From contig NZ_JSUM01000010.1 of assembly GCF_000772535.1 (NCBI RefSeq), forward strand, positions 1 to 64,000: a stretch of DNA of 64,000 bases. The letters are read 5' to 3'. Both the position numbers and the translations under genes were made by a program. Shown here one piece after another: positions 56,594 through 64,000 of this stretch (positions are counted from its first letter, which is position 1; every line of letters starts with the position of its first letter). The notes beneath the pieces were generated by a model, which was not told the DNA's origin, searched no databases, and was given only the letters and a program-made list of their open reading frames with translations. This DNA comes from Chelonobacter oris (GTDB lineage: Bacteria > Pseudomonadota > Gammaproteobacteria > Enterobacterales > Pasteurellaceae).

Positions 56594-57448
56594 ATGGATA
56601 CTTTAACCAGCATGAATGTCTTTCGCCAAGTGGTCGATCTCGGCAGTTTCAGCAAAGCCGCCGACTCCCTGAATATCTCCCCCGCCATGGCGAGCAAGCA
56701 CCTGCGCCATTTGGAAGACTGCCTGCAAGCCAAATTGCTCAATCGCTCAAGCCGCCACCTGAGTCTCACCGAAATCGGGCAGAATTATTACCGCGAATGC
56801 TGCCATGCGCTGGATATCCTCAATTCTGCCCGCCAAACCGCACAGCAAGGCGTCGTCAATCCGCAGGGAACACTGAAAATCACCCTGCCGATTTGGCTGG
56901 CGACACCGCACTTTGCCCGTTTGCTGCAAGCATACCGACAGCAATATCCGGATGTCAAATTGTCGCTCTATCTGGATAATCAGCATAACGATTTGATCGC
57001 ACAGGGGTTTGATCTGGCATTGCGGGTCGACCGCAGTCTTGATCCGAATATTATCGTCAAACCATTGACCGAGATTGATTTTTACTGGGTTGCCGCACCG
57101 CACTTTATCCGTCAGTATGCCGATCTCCGCCGTGAACATCTGGCGGATTATCCGGCGGTTGCGCCCAACTATACCAGTGTCGACTATCCGCTCACACGGG
57201 TAGCGGACAGCAACAATACCTTAATGTTGAAAGAACTGGTGGTGGCCGGTCACGGCATCGGCAGCCTGCCGCAATGGGCGATGGAATCGGAATTACAGGA
57301 CGGACGCCTGCAAAAATTGTTCGACGGCAAGCCGGAACAGCGCTTAAAACTGTATGCCGCCTATATGAACCGTGAACACCTCAGCGCCAAAATCCGCTCG
57401 TTTATCGATTTTCTGGCGGAAAATCTGGACAATAAAAAGGCGGAATAA
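56594..57448 (+). CDS. LysR-family transcriptional regulator
   Basis: The 284-residue product has an N-terminal winged helix-turn-helix (about 1-60: TSMNVFRQVVDLGSFSKAAD, then MASKHLRHLEDCLQAKLLNR) and a periplasmic-binding-protein-like effector domain (about 90-284). It belongs to the DhcR/YafC-like LysR branch whose members often control a divergent oxidoreductase. I start at 56594, 7 bases after an AGGAAA ribosome-binding site. Its likely target is the divergent AzoR-like gene; the effector is unknown. Confidence 0.88.
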   Translation: MDTLTSMNVFRQVVDLGSFSKAADSLNISPAMASKHLRHLEDCLQAKLLNRSSRHLSLTEIGQNYYRECCHALDILNSARQTAQQGVVNPQGTLKITLPIWLATPHFARLLQAYRQQYPDVKLSLYLDNQHNDLIAQGFDLALRVDRSLDPNIIVKPLTEIDFYWVAAPHFIRQYADLRREHLADYPAVAPNYTSVDYPLTRVADSNNTLMLKELVVAGHGIGSLPQWAMESELQDGRLQKLFDGKPEQRLKLYAAYMNREHLSAKIRSFIDFLAENLDNKKAE

Positions 57449-57478
57449 TCCGCCTTTGCCTGATACGTTAACGTAAAC

Positions 57479-59911
57479 TTATTCGGGTTTGTTTTTTTCA
57501 ACCGCACTTTCCACCGAGCTGGAAATGGTCATATACACTTCGCTCGACAGCAACGCCTTTAAGCTAGCGGCCAACTCTTCCACTTTCGCACTGTCCGCCC
57601 CGCCCTGCTCGGTAAAATAACCGTTTTCTTTCAAACTGGCGATAAAAGTGGAAAAAACCGCTTTATCGAAAAATTCAGGCGCATTGATGCCGTGCAGCAC
57701 CGACAACCGCTGCGCAACGGACTGGCTCTCTTTTTCCAGATTACTGCGTGAGATAGTCGGCTCTGCCTGTAGGAAATTCAGCGTAATGTAATAGCGCTGG
57801 ATAATCTCGCGAATCCCGGCGGACAACAGTTGCAGCGAACGGATATTGCGCTTGTTGATACCGACCATTTCATCATGTAGGTTAATCAACGCCTGACGCT
57901 GCAATTCCGCCAAAATTTGTTTGATCCACGGTTTAAGCCGGTTTTCGTCAATGTCCAAAAACAGTTCCGATTTCAGGAACGGATAAATTTTTTGTACCGC
58001 ATCAATCAATAAACTTTGCTGAATCGCCTCATGATGAATCACAATCGAGGCAATCAGCGACGGCAAAACAAACAGATGTTGAATATTATTACGATAATAA
58101 GTCATCAACACCGCAGAAGAGCGCTCAAGGCGGATAATTTCGCCGAAACTGTCTTTTTCCTGAATAATGCCGACTTTGTCCAAGCTCAAGACATGTTCCA
58201 ACATGGCTTGCGGCGATTCCTGCGGCACAATCACATCTCGGCTGTAGGCGACATTATTCAATAGCTGTTGATAAATGCTCAGTTGCGACAACAATTGCTC
58301 GCGAGCCAATGCTCGCTGCCGAGACGCCAGCAATACCGTTCCGATTAAATTCATCGCATTAATCGCCGCCGCTTTGTTGATATTGCGCATCACCTGCACA
58401 GCCAATTTGTCGACCGCCCCGCCGAGCCAGGCTTTACTTTCCTCGCCTTCGCTCTCTTTCCAATTCGGATAATGCTGATTCAAATAGGTATTCAGCGTAA
58501 TCGGTTCGCCGAAATTGACATAGCCCTTACCCATGTTGCGCAGTTTTTTGATCACACGCAGCACCAAACCGGCATTTTCTTTTTCTTTCGCCGCCCCACG
58601 CAGCTCTTTGGCGTAAGTATCCACTTCCAATACATGTTCATAACCGATATACACCGGCACCAGACTGATCGGACGGGTATGCCCCTCCAACAGCGCCTGC
58701 AAGGTCATCGACAACATTCCGGTTTTCGGTGCCAGCAGCCGCCCGGTGCGCGAACGTCCGCCCTCAATAAAGAACTCTACCGCATAGCCCCGACGAAACA
58801 GCTCTGATAAATATTGACGGAAAACCGTTGAATACAGGCGATTACCGCTAAAAGTGCGACGGATAAAAAAGGCTCCCCAACGGCGGAATCTACCGCCCAC
58901 CGGCCAAAAATTCAAATTGATGCCGGCGGCAATGTGCGGCGGCACCAGCCCCTGATGGTATAAAATATAAGAGAGCAGCAAATAATCGATATGGCTGCGG
59001 TGACACGGAATATAGACAATTTCGTGCCCTTCAATCGCCAGCTTGCGCACCCGATCGCCGTTTTTAACGTCAATGCCGCGATACAGCTTATTCCACAGCC
59101 AGCGTAAAAACCGATCCGCCAGACGCAAACTTTCATGGCTCACGTTGGCGGCGATTTCATTTAGCATCGCTTCCGCATTCGCCGTTGCTTTGTCATGATC
59201 GATTTTTTTACTTTTAGCTTCATCGGCAATCGCTTCCTGTACCGCACTTGACTGCAAAATTTGACGGAACATCGCCTGTCGATTCGGTAAACGCGGGCCG
59301 GTTGCCGAGGTACGCTGCTTGGAAAAATGAATTTTGGCGACACGGGTCAGCTTTAAGGCGATATCATCGTCACTGCCTTTCAAGTTCGCCATATCACGCA
59401 ACGAAACGGCTTTGGAAAAACGCACGAAATTATCACGCCCGAACCACGCTATCGCCCATAATTTCTGCAAGCGCCCAAGAAAGCGCAAGTGCGGTAACTT
59501 TTTCTCATGCCCCGGCGAACGCCCCCACAAGACCGAAACCGGAACCAGCTGCACATCCAGTTCCGAATGGCTGCGGTGCAATTCAAAATATTTAGAAAAC
59601 AGCGCCCGGGTATTTTCCGTCAGTTGATTCGATTTAAAAAAACGACGCCCTCTGTCCAGAAAAACAAAACGCGGCAGGCTGTCGCCGTTAATTTTATTTC
59701 TCGCCAATGGATCCGGCAACCCCAGCTGTAAACAGTGTCGGCGTAAAATCAATAAATCCGTTTGCGAAGTATAAGGCAACAGATATAAAAAACATTTTTG
59801 CCTGTCCAACTCCAATTCATTGACAGGATCACTCGGAATAGGGTTGCTTTTCACCAAAAGCGACAGCATAAAATCGAGTGCTTTGCGGTAAGTATCCAAA
59901 AAAATTGACAT
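57479..59911 (-). CDS. plsB: Glycerol-3-phosphate 1-O-acyltransferase PlsB
   Basis: Membrane-bound enzyme for the first acylation in phospholipid synthesis, using acyl-ACP or acyl-CoA and the product of GpsA. The 810-residue product has the acyltransferase motif [16 protein letters not shown] (HX4D, about 303-317), motif [19 protein letters not shown], and motif [16 protein letters not shown] start at 59911; an in-frame ATG 13 codons upstream adds a tail unlike the family. It is divergent from lexA, as in E. coli. Confidence 0.96.
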   Translation of the reverse strand: MSIFLDTYRKALDFMLSLLVKSNPIPSDPVNELELDRQKCFLYLLPYTSQTDLLILRRHCLQLGLPDPLARNKINGDSLPRFVFLDRGRRFFKSNQLTENTRALFSKYFELHRSHSELDVQLVPVSVLWGRSPGHEKKLPHLRFLGRLQKLWAIAWFGRDNFVRFSKAVSLRDMANLKGSDDDIALKLTRVAKIHFSKQRTSATGPRLPNRQAMFRQILQSSAVQEAIADEAKSKKIDHDKATANAEAMLNEIAANVSHESLRLADRFLRWLWNKLYRGIDVKNGDRVRKLAIEGHEIVYIPCHRSHIDYLLLSYILYHQGLVPPHIAAGINLNFWPVGGRFRRWGAFFIRRTFSGNRLYSTVFRQYLSELFRRGYAVEFFIEGGRSRTGRLLAPKTGMLSMTLQALLEGHTRPISLVPVYIGYEHVLEVDTYAKELRGAAKEKENAGLVLRVIKKLRNMGKGYVNFGEPITLNTYLNQHYPNWKESEGEESKAWLGGAVDKLAVQVMRNINKAAAINAMNLIGTVLLASRQRALAREQLLSQLSIYQQLLNNVAYSRDVIVPQESPQAMLEHVLSLDKVGIIQEKDSFGEIIRLERSSAVLMTYYRNNIQHLFVLPSLIASIVIHHEAIQQSLLIDAVQKIYPFLKSELFLDIDENRLKPWIKQILAELQRQALINLHDEMVGINKRNIRSLQLLSAGIREIIQRYYITLNFLQAEPTISRSNLEKESQSVAQRLSVLHGINAPEFFDKAVFSTFIASLKENGYFTEQGGADSAKVEELAASLKALLSSEVYMTISSSVESAVEKNKPE

Positions 59912-60040
59912 TATTAATCCGATTGTAATTATTGTGTTATTCAGAACCAAATCTTGCGAAATACAGTCACGGATTCTAGCATAAATTCCATTAATCGCCT
60001 ATGGTCGGCACACTTGGCGGCAGGTAAACGGAATAAGTGA

Positions 60041-60068
60041 TTGCATCTGCAAAGATACTGTATATAAT
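60041..60068 (+). promoter_or_regulatory. lexA promoter
   Basis: TTGCAT (60041-60046), a 16-bp spacer and TATAAT (60063-60068). The -10 lies inside the first LexA box, so bound LexA would shut off its own gene. Confidence 0.75.
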
Positions 60069-60073
60069 GACAG
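60058..60073. promoter_or_regulatory. LexA box 1
   Basis: CTGTATATAATGACAG fits CTG-N10-CAG, with the AT-rich centre of an SOS box, 31 bases before the lexA ATG. Confidence 0.9.
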
Positions 60074-60078
60074 GAAAG

Positions 60079-60094
60079 CTGTATAAAAAAACAG
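60079..60094. promoter_or_regulatory. LexA box 2
   Basis: CTGTATAAAAAAACAG fits CTG-N10-CAG and lies 21 bp from box 1 (start to start). Two tandem boxes also control E. coli lexA. Confidence 0.9.
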
Positions 60095-60104
60095 GGAGTC
60101 AGCT

Positions 60105-60749
60105 ATGAAGCCGAATAAAGCGCTCACCCCGCGCCAACAAAAAGTCTATGATTTTGTCCGTTCCCACCTGGACTCCACCGGTATGCCGCCGACTCGCGCC
60201 GAAATCGCCAAAGAGTTAGGTTTTCGCTCGCCGAATGCCGCAGAAGAACATTTGAAGGCCTTAGCACGTAAAGGCGTGATTGAAATTCTCTCCGGCACCT
60301 CGCGCGGTATCCGTCTTTTGCTCACTGACGAAGCAAGTGCGGCTGAAGAGAGCGAGGAAGAGGGGCTGCCGCTGATCGGGCGAGTCGCCGCCGGCGAACC
60401 GATTTTGGCACAACAACATATTGAAGGCAGTTACAAAGTTGACGCCTCGATGTTCAAACCGCAAGCGCATTTTTTATTGAAAGTGTACGGAATGTCGATG
60501 AAAGATATCGGTATTTTAGACGGCGATATGCTGGCGGTACATCGAACCAAAGATGTGCGCAACGGGCAAGTCGTCGTCGCAAGGATTGAAGATGAAGTGA
60601 CGGTAAAACGCCTTGAGAAAAAAGGTTCTACCGTTTACCTGCACGCTGAAAACGAAGAATTCCAACCGATTGTGGTTGATCTGAAAAATCAATATTTGGA
60701 AATCGAAGGCATTGCCGTCGGTATTATCCGCAATAATGCCTGGATGTAA
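60105..60749 (+). CDS. lexA: SOS repressor LexA
   Basis: Represses the SOS regulon and cleaves itself when RecA forms filaments. The 214-residue product has the winged HTH ([20 protein letters not shown]), the cleavage site between Ala and Gly in [10 protein letters not shown] (about residues 90-91), the catalytic Ser in [14 protein letters not shown] and the Lys in [19 protein letters not shown] ribosome-binding site precedes the ATG. Two SOS boxes lie upstream. Confidence 0.97.
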   Translation: MKPNKALTPRQQKVYDFVRSHLDSTGMPPTRAEIAKELGFRSPNAAEEHLKALARKGVIEILSGTSRGIRLLLTDEASAAEESEEEGLPLIGRVAAGEPILAQQHIEGSYKVDASMFKPQAHFLLKVYGMSMKDIGILDGDMLAVHRTKDVRNGQVVVARIEDEVTVKRLEKKGSTVYLHAENEEFQPIVVDLKNQYLEIEGIAVGIIRNNAWM

Positions 60750-60772
60750 AACCGCACTTTTGATAACCAATA

Positions 60773-60797
60773 AAAACGGTGGATATTCCACCGTTTT
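60773..60797. terminator. Terminator between lexA and tonB
   Basis: AAAACGGTGGA (60773-60783) and TCCACCGTTTT (60787-60797) form an 11-bp stem with a 3-base loop and a following T-run on the plus strand. The genes converge here. Confidence 0.85.
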
Positions 60798-60804
60798 TTA
60801 TTAA

Positions 60805-61569
60805 TCAACTGATATTAAACCTAATCGGCACGGTCACTGCCGCTTTCATTCCGTCAGGACGCGGGCCGACACTTCTGGCATTCTGAACCGCCTGAATCGC
60901 CGCCTTATCCAAATCCTCACTGCCTGACGATTTTGCCACCCGAGGATTTTGGATACTGCCGTCGGTATTCAAAGTAAAAGAGATACTGACAACCCCTTGT
61001 TTACGCATCATTTTTGCCCGTTGCGGATAGCGCTTGTTACGCTCAATTTCACGACGTAATTGTGAACGATAAGCATCAATTGCCTTGCCGCCGCCTCCGA
61101 CCATATTCGGATTATTTGCGCTGGTTTGCGGCCCGCTGGCTTTTGAATTGACATTATGCGGCGAATCCACATCACGATCGCCTTGCTGTACATTGTCGCG
61201 CTTAGAACGCTCTTTTTTCGGTTTTTCCTTCCGTTTCTCTTTCGGTTTCGGCTTTGGCTTCTCTTTTGGCTTTTCCGGCTCTTTCGGTTTTTCTATTTTT
61301 TTCGGCTCGGGCTTTACCGTCGGATCGGGAATTTCTTCTTTCGGTTCGGGAATCTCTTCTTTTATCGGCTCAGGTTCGGGCTCCGGCTCGGCTTGCACCA
61401 TCGCCATCATCATTTCGATCGAAATATTGGTACTCATTTCGTCACTCGTCTGCCCGTTTGCCGTTTCATCCGCCATCGAGCGCCCGATAGCAAAGATAAA
61501 AAGCGAGGCTAACGCCCCGTGAAAAATCAGGGAAAACAAGAACCCGATAAGAGAACGACGCTTTTTCAT
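60805..61569 (-). CDS. tonB: Energy-transducing protein TonB
   Basis: Spans the periplasm and passes proton-motive energy from ExbBD to outer-membrane receptors. The 254-residue product has an N-terminal membrane anchor (about 8-28, with the conserved Ser-His pair in SLIFHGAL), a Pro/Glu/Lys linker (about 58-125, with EPEPEPEP and KPKPKPKE repeats) and a C-terminal TonB domain with NKRYPQRAKMMRKQGVVSIS. It lies 2 bases after the exbD stop. Confidence 0.95.
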   Translation of the reverse strand: MKKRRSLIGFLFSLIFHGALASLFIFAIGRSMADETANGQTSDEMSTNISIEMMMAMVQAEPEPEPEPIKEEIPEPKEEIPDPTVKPEPKKIEKPKEPEKPKEKPKPKPKEKRKEKPKKERSKRDNVQQGDRDVDSPHNVNSKASGPQTSANNPNMVGGGGKAIDAYRSQLRREIERNKRYPQRAKMMRKQGVVSISFTLNTDGSIQNPRVAKSSGSEDLDKAAIQAVQNARSVGPRPDGMKAAVTVPIRFNIS

Positions 61570-61571
61570 CT

Positions 61572-61958
61572 CTACTCACCTTGTGGCTTGAGTGTTACGA
61601 TTGCCACATTTTTAATCTCATATTTGGAAAAAATATCCGTTATATCAACAAATTGCTGAAATTCAGTTGCCGCATCAACTTTCAACGTCACTTTCTGCGT
61701 TTTGTCCCAGCGCCCAATCTCCTCTGCCAAAGCTTCTTTGCTGATCGGCTTATCGTTATAATACAGTTCGCCGTTTTCCGTCACCGTCAACAATTTTGCC
61801 AAATCGTCCGCTTTCATAGTCACGCTGCTGCTGGCTTTCGGTACATTGACCTGAATTTTGCCCTGCGAAATAAATGATGCCGTCACCAGCACAATCGCCA
61901 ATAGCACCAACATAATATCCAAAAACGGGATGATATTGATTTCATCGAATTTCTTCAC
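61572..61958 (-). CDS. exbD: Biopolymer transport protein ExbD (GTG start)
   Basis: Inner-membrane partner of ExbB and TonB. The 128-residue product begins (V/M)[20 protein letters not shown], with the essential membrane Asp in [10 protein letters not shown], and a periplasmic domain. I use the GTG at 61958: [12 protein letters not shown] is the Haemophilus N-terminus, and an AGGGGA ribosome-binding site stands 8 bases upstream. The longer frame from 62015 would overlap exbB by 40 bases. An uptake signal occupies the space between ribosome-binding site and start codon. Confidence 0.92.
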   Translation of the reverse strand: MKKFDEINIIPFLDIMLVLLAIVLVTASFISQGKIQVNVPKASSSVTMKADDLAKLLTVTENGELYYNDKPISKEALAEEIGRWDKTQKVTLKVDAATEFQQFVDITDIFSKYEIKNVAIVTLKPQGE

Positions 61959-61975
61959 CGCACTTTCCCCTGTCG

Positions 61976-62431
61976 TCAGGCCTGTTGTTTCTGTTTTTCC
62001 GTGAAAGCAAACCATTTCATTTTGTTGACATCAACCTTACGGTTTAAGCCGTTATAAAACACCATTGACGGAATTGCGACCAAAATCCCCACCGCCGTGG
62101 CTTTCAGCGCCAACGATAAATTCACCATAATCGCCGCCGCATCGATGTCGCCGCCGGATTGTCCCATGGTATAAAACGTCAATAAAATGCCGATTACCGT
62201 TCCTAACAAACCGACATACGGCGCATTCGATCCGACGGTGGAAATCGTAGTTAAATTACGGGTCAGATCAATTTCCAACTCGTGAATCGTTGTGTAGTCC
62301 TCCACATTGACTTGGCGGAAAAAAATAAGACGTTCGATCACCATCCACAGCATGACGAAGCTCATCAATGCCAGCGTCCCCAAGATGATGTAATCGGTAT
62401 AATGTTCTAAAAATTCAAAAAGTTGCTCCAT
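61976..62431 (-). CDS. exbB: Biopolymer transport protein ExbB
   Basis: Proton-conducting inner-membrane protein; five copies surround ExbD. The 151-residue product has three membrane segments and the family motifs [20 protein letters not shown] and [22 protein letters not shown]. It is the short form seen in H. influenzae (150 residues) rather than the 244-residue E. coli form. First gene of exbB-exbD-tonB. Confidence 0.95.
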   Translation of the reverse strand: MEQLFEFLEHYTDYIILGTLALMSFVMLWMVIERLIFFRQVNVEDYTTIHELEIDLTRNLTTISTVGSNAPYVGLLGTVIGILLTFYTMGQSGGDIDAAAIMVNLSLALKATAVGILVAIPSMVFYNGLNRKVDVNKMKWFAFTEKQKQQA

Positions 62432-62503
62432 TCATGACTCCTAATGAGCGTGACCGCAGAATAAAAAATACAAAGTGCGGTCGGCACTTTGTATTTTGTA
62501 ATT

Positions 62504-62522
62504 GAGAATTGATTTCATTATT
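62504..62522. promoter_or_regulatory. Candidate Fur box upstream of exbB
   Basis: On the minus strand AATAATGAAATCAATTCTC matches 13 of 19 positions of GATAATGATAATCATTATC. It lies 73 bases upstream of the exbB ATG, placing the energy operon under iron control along with the receptors. Confidence 0.5.
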
Positions 62523-62624
62523 GTAGCTTGTTTTGCCACCTAGGTAAACGATAATTTATAGCAGATTGTTGCTTTTTAATACCGCTTTCAGGCTTCTCAC
62601 TTTCTCTCGGCAAGCGACTTCCAA

Positions 62625-64000
62625 TTAGAATTGGTAGTTAATACCGACACGGAAATCACGTCCAACACCGGCTAAAGTCTCACCGCGTTGACTATGCGGA
62701 TAATATAATTTATTAAACGCATTATTTAACGACATATTGACATTCAGATTATCATTACTAAACGGTTTCCAGTTTATATAGAAATCGTGCATGGTGTAGC
62801 TATCACGTTTAACGGAAACATCCGTACCGGCTAAGGCATAGCCTTCTTCATCTTCTACGGTACGATTACGCCAACCCAGTTCCAAATCCGGGTTGTTAAA
62901 GCGATAAGATAATGCTGCCGTCCAAGTACGACCGGTTTGTACCGCAAACTCTGGAATTAAGGTTGAAGTGCTGGTTGTATCATCTAAGTAAAATCTTGGT
63001 TTGCTGTCAGCAACCCCGATACGCGCCGTAAATCCGTGATAACGATAAGCGGCATTCAATTCATAACCATGATTTTTAGAATAACCGCCATTAACCGCTT
63101 CAGACCAATTCGTGTTATGTCGATTCTGTGGGTTTACAATCAGATCATTCACTTTTTGCCAGAAGTAACTACCATCAAGTGAGAAGTTGCCATTATTATA
63201 GTTAAAACCGATTTCAGTATTGCGTGCTTGTTCGGCTTTAATATTTTCCGCCACAGACACGCGTCTGATACCAACCATTAATGCATCATAAAGGCGTGGG
63301 CTACGAGAAGCGTAGTTGTGGTTTACGCTGAAACTTAAGTCCGGTGTGGCTTGCCAAATTAAACCGATACTTGGATTAAAATTACCATCGGAAGCTTTTA
63401 CACCGTCATTAGCAGTAATATTAAAATGGTCATAACGCAGCCCCCCCGTCAGGGTAAAGTCGCCGACACCACCAATCACTTCAACATACGCTCCGGTATC
63501 AGTTTTATCCGGATTGCGGACAGCCACTCGATTAGTATGTGGCTTAATCTCTTGGTAACGATAGTTCAAACCATATTTGATCAGCACATTCTCACTCAGA
63601 TTAGAGTCGAAATTCACATTCGCCCCGTGCGTTTTGATAACCGTTGTAGTTGGACCTGCAATACTGCCGCAATAGCCACAACCGCTATCATCAGCAGAAT
63701 AACGTTTGTTTTCCATCACATAAGCATTAGCAGTCAATTCACTGATAAAACCTAAATTTTTCGCCGTCCACTCCAAGTTGGTATTTTGCTGCGTAGTTTC
63801 CCGATAAGCCGGAGATTGTCGGGCTAACGTTAATCTCCCGCCGGTAACGGTAAACTCTTCACGCACTAAACGCTCACCGCGGTGTTGATCTTGTAAATGG
63901 CTCAAAACTAGACGGTGGTCTCCAAAAGTCGCACCTAATTTAATTAAATAATTGCGTTTATCTAAACCGCTATATGGAACGGTTTTACCGCCATCAATAT
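62625..64000 (-). CDS. TonB-dependent outer-membrane receptor, C-terminal part (runs off the right edge)
   Basis: The open frame continues to the last base of the window, so only the C-terminal 458 residues or so are seen and the start and plug domain lie outside. The visible part is a beta-barrel with alternating strands, ending in GRDFRVGINYQF with a C-terminal Phe. The terminal block NAFNKLYYPHSQRGETLAGVGRDFR resembles FetA/FrpB-like and other Haemophilus heme or siderophore receptors. One predicted surface loop contains a CGYCG pair of cysteines. An apparent start codon at 63905 is internal and not real. It lies on the same strand as exbB-exbD-tonB, upstream of them. Confidence 0.85.
   Translation of the reverse strand, partial: IDGGKTVPYSGLDKRNYLIKLGATFGDHRLVLSHLQDQHRGERLVREEFTVTGGRLTLARQSPAYRETTQQNTNLEWTAKNLGFISELTANAYVMENKRYSADDSGCGYCGSIAGPTTTVIKTHGANVNFDSNLSENVLIKYGLNYRYQEIKPHTNRVAVRNPDKTDTGAYVEVIGGVGDFTLTGGLRYDHFNITANDGVKASDGNFNPSIGLIWQATPDLSFSVNHNYASRSPRLYDALMVGIRRVSVAENIKAEQARNTEIGFNYNNGNFSLDGSYFWQKVNDLIVNPQNRHNTNWSEAVNGGYSKNHGYELNAAYRYHGFTARIGVADSKPRFYLDDTTSTSTLIPEFAVQTGRTWTAALSYRFNNPDLELGWRNRTVEDEEGYALAGTDVSVKRDSYTMHDFYINWKPFSNDNLNVNMSLNNAFNKLYYPHSQRGETLAGVGRDFRVGINYQF

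Noticed and set aside
61319-61512. Long plus-strand frames opposite tonB, rich in Phe, Gly and Ser
   Set aside because: They are antisense shadows of the repetitive Pro/Glu/Lys linker of TonB.
63903-63905. Apparent start of the last receptor gene
   Set aside because: The codon is TTG inside an open frame that continues to base 64000 and encodes further barrel sequence upstream.
1-64000. CRISPR array, transposase, integrase or prophage genes
   Set aside because: I looked for spaced repeats and for these protein families and found none; the recurrent 9-mer is the uptake signal, not a CRISPR repeat.

Overview
The window is chromosomal DNA of a Pasteurellaceae bacterium. The clearest sign is the 9-base DNA-uptake signal AAGTGCGGT (complement ACCGCACTT), scattered through genes and between them in both orientations. 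This is the Haemophilus influenzae-type ('Hin') signal rather than the Actinobacillus pleuropneumoniae type. The proteins closely follow H. influenzae and E. coli homologues. I cannot name the genus safely; a FepA receptor beside an IroE-like esterase suggests a member other than H. influenzae itself. Almost everything is core metabolism and maintenance. I see no prophage, transposase, CRISPR array or defence island.

Layout. 1-205: an rRNA-type promoter and boxA fire leftwards off the window edge. 205-10675: ftsN, priA, rpmE, mazG, uvrD and rapA-rluA. 10883-18237: pnuC, divergent trmN/srmB, then a siderophore locus (divergent fepA and periplasmic esterase with a Fur-box candidate between them) and tas. 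18257-24448: yibQ-envC facing gpmA, then yibN-secB-gpsA-cysE. 24630-28143: a TAXI-type TRAP transporter operon with a DUF1850 gene. 28426-34288: nhaA, a DUF1294 gene coupled to glyA, and purH/purD. 34405-36013: the least ordinary stretch, with a small membrane protein opposite an XRE regulator and paired palindromic operators, a DoxX protein, and an SMR pump that appears to start at ACG.

36021-43721: ppnP, ygiD, the oxidative pentose-phosphate genes zwf-pgl and gnd, then cysQ-nudE and yrfG-hslR. 43803-50791: hslO, pckA, a DUF302 protein, ygfZ, galU, a phosphohexomutase and csrA. 50979-55882: alaS, uspA, corA with an ORF-containing leader, and a tRNA-Ser(GGA). 56067-64000: a short AzoR-like ORF opposite a LysR regulator, plsB opposite lexA (two SOS boxes), then exbB-exbD-tonB and an incomplete TonB-dependent receptor.

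How the parts fit. Two outer-membrane receptors (one catecholate-siderophore type) share the energy system encoded at 60805-62431, and both loci have Fur-box candidates. zwf, pgl and gnd supply NADPH; pckA joins glycolysis to the C4 acids; galU and the phosphohexomutase feed sugar nucleotides for the envelope; purH, purD and glyA supply purines and one-carbon units. Inverted pairs of uptake signals recur at gene ends and look like the main source of terminators. No clearly new large system is present. The best candidates for a second look are the regulator/membrane-protein pair at 34405-35023, the ACG-start SMR gene, the corA leader, the nhaA leader and the shortened AzoR-like gene.
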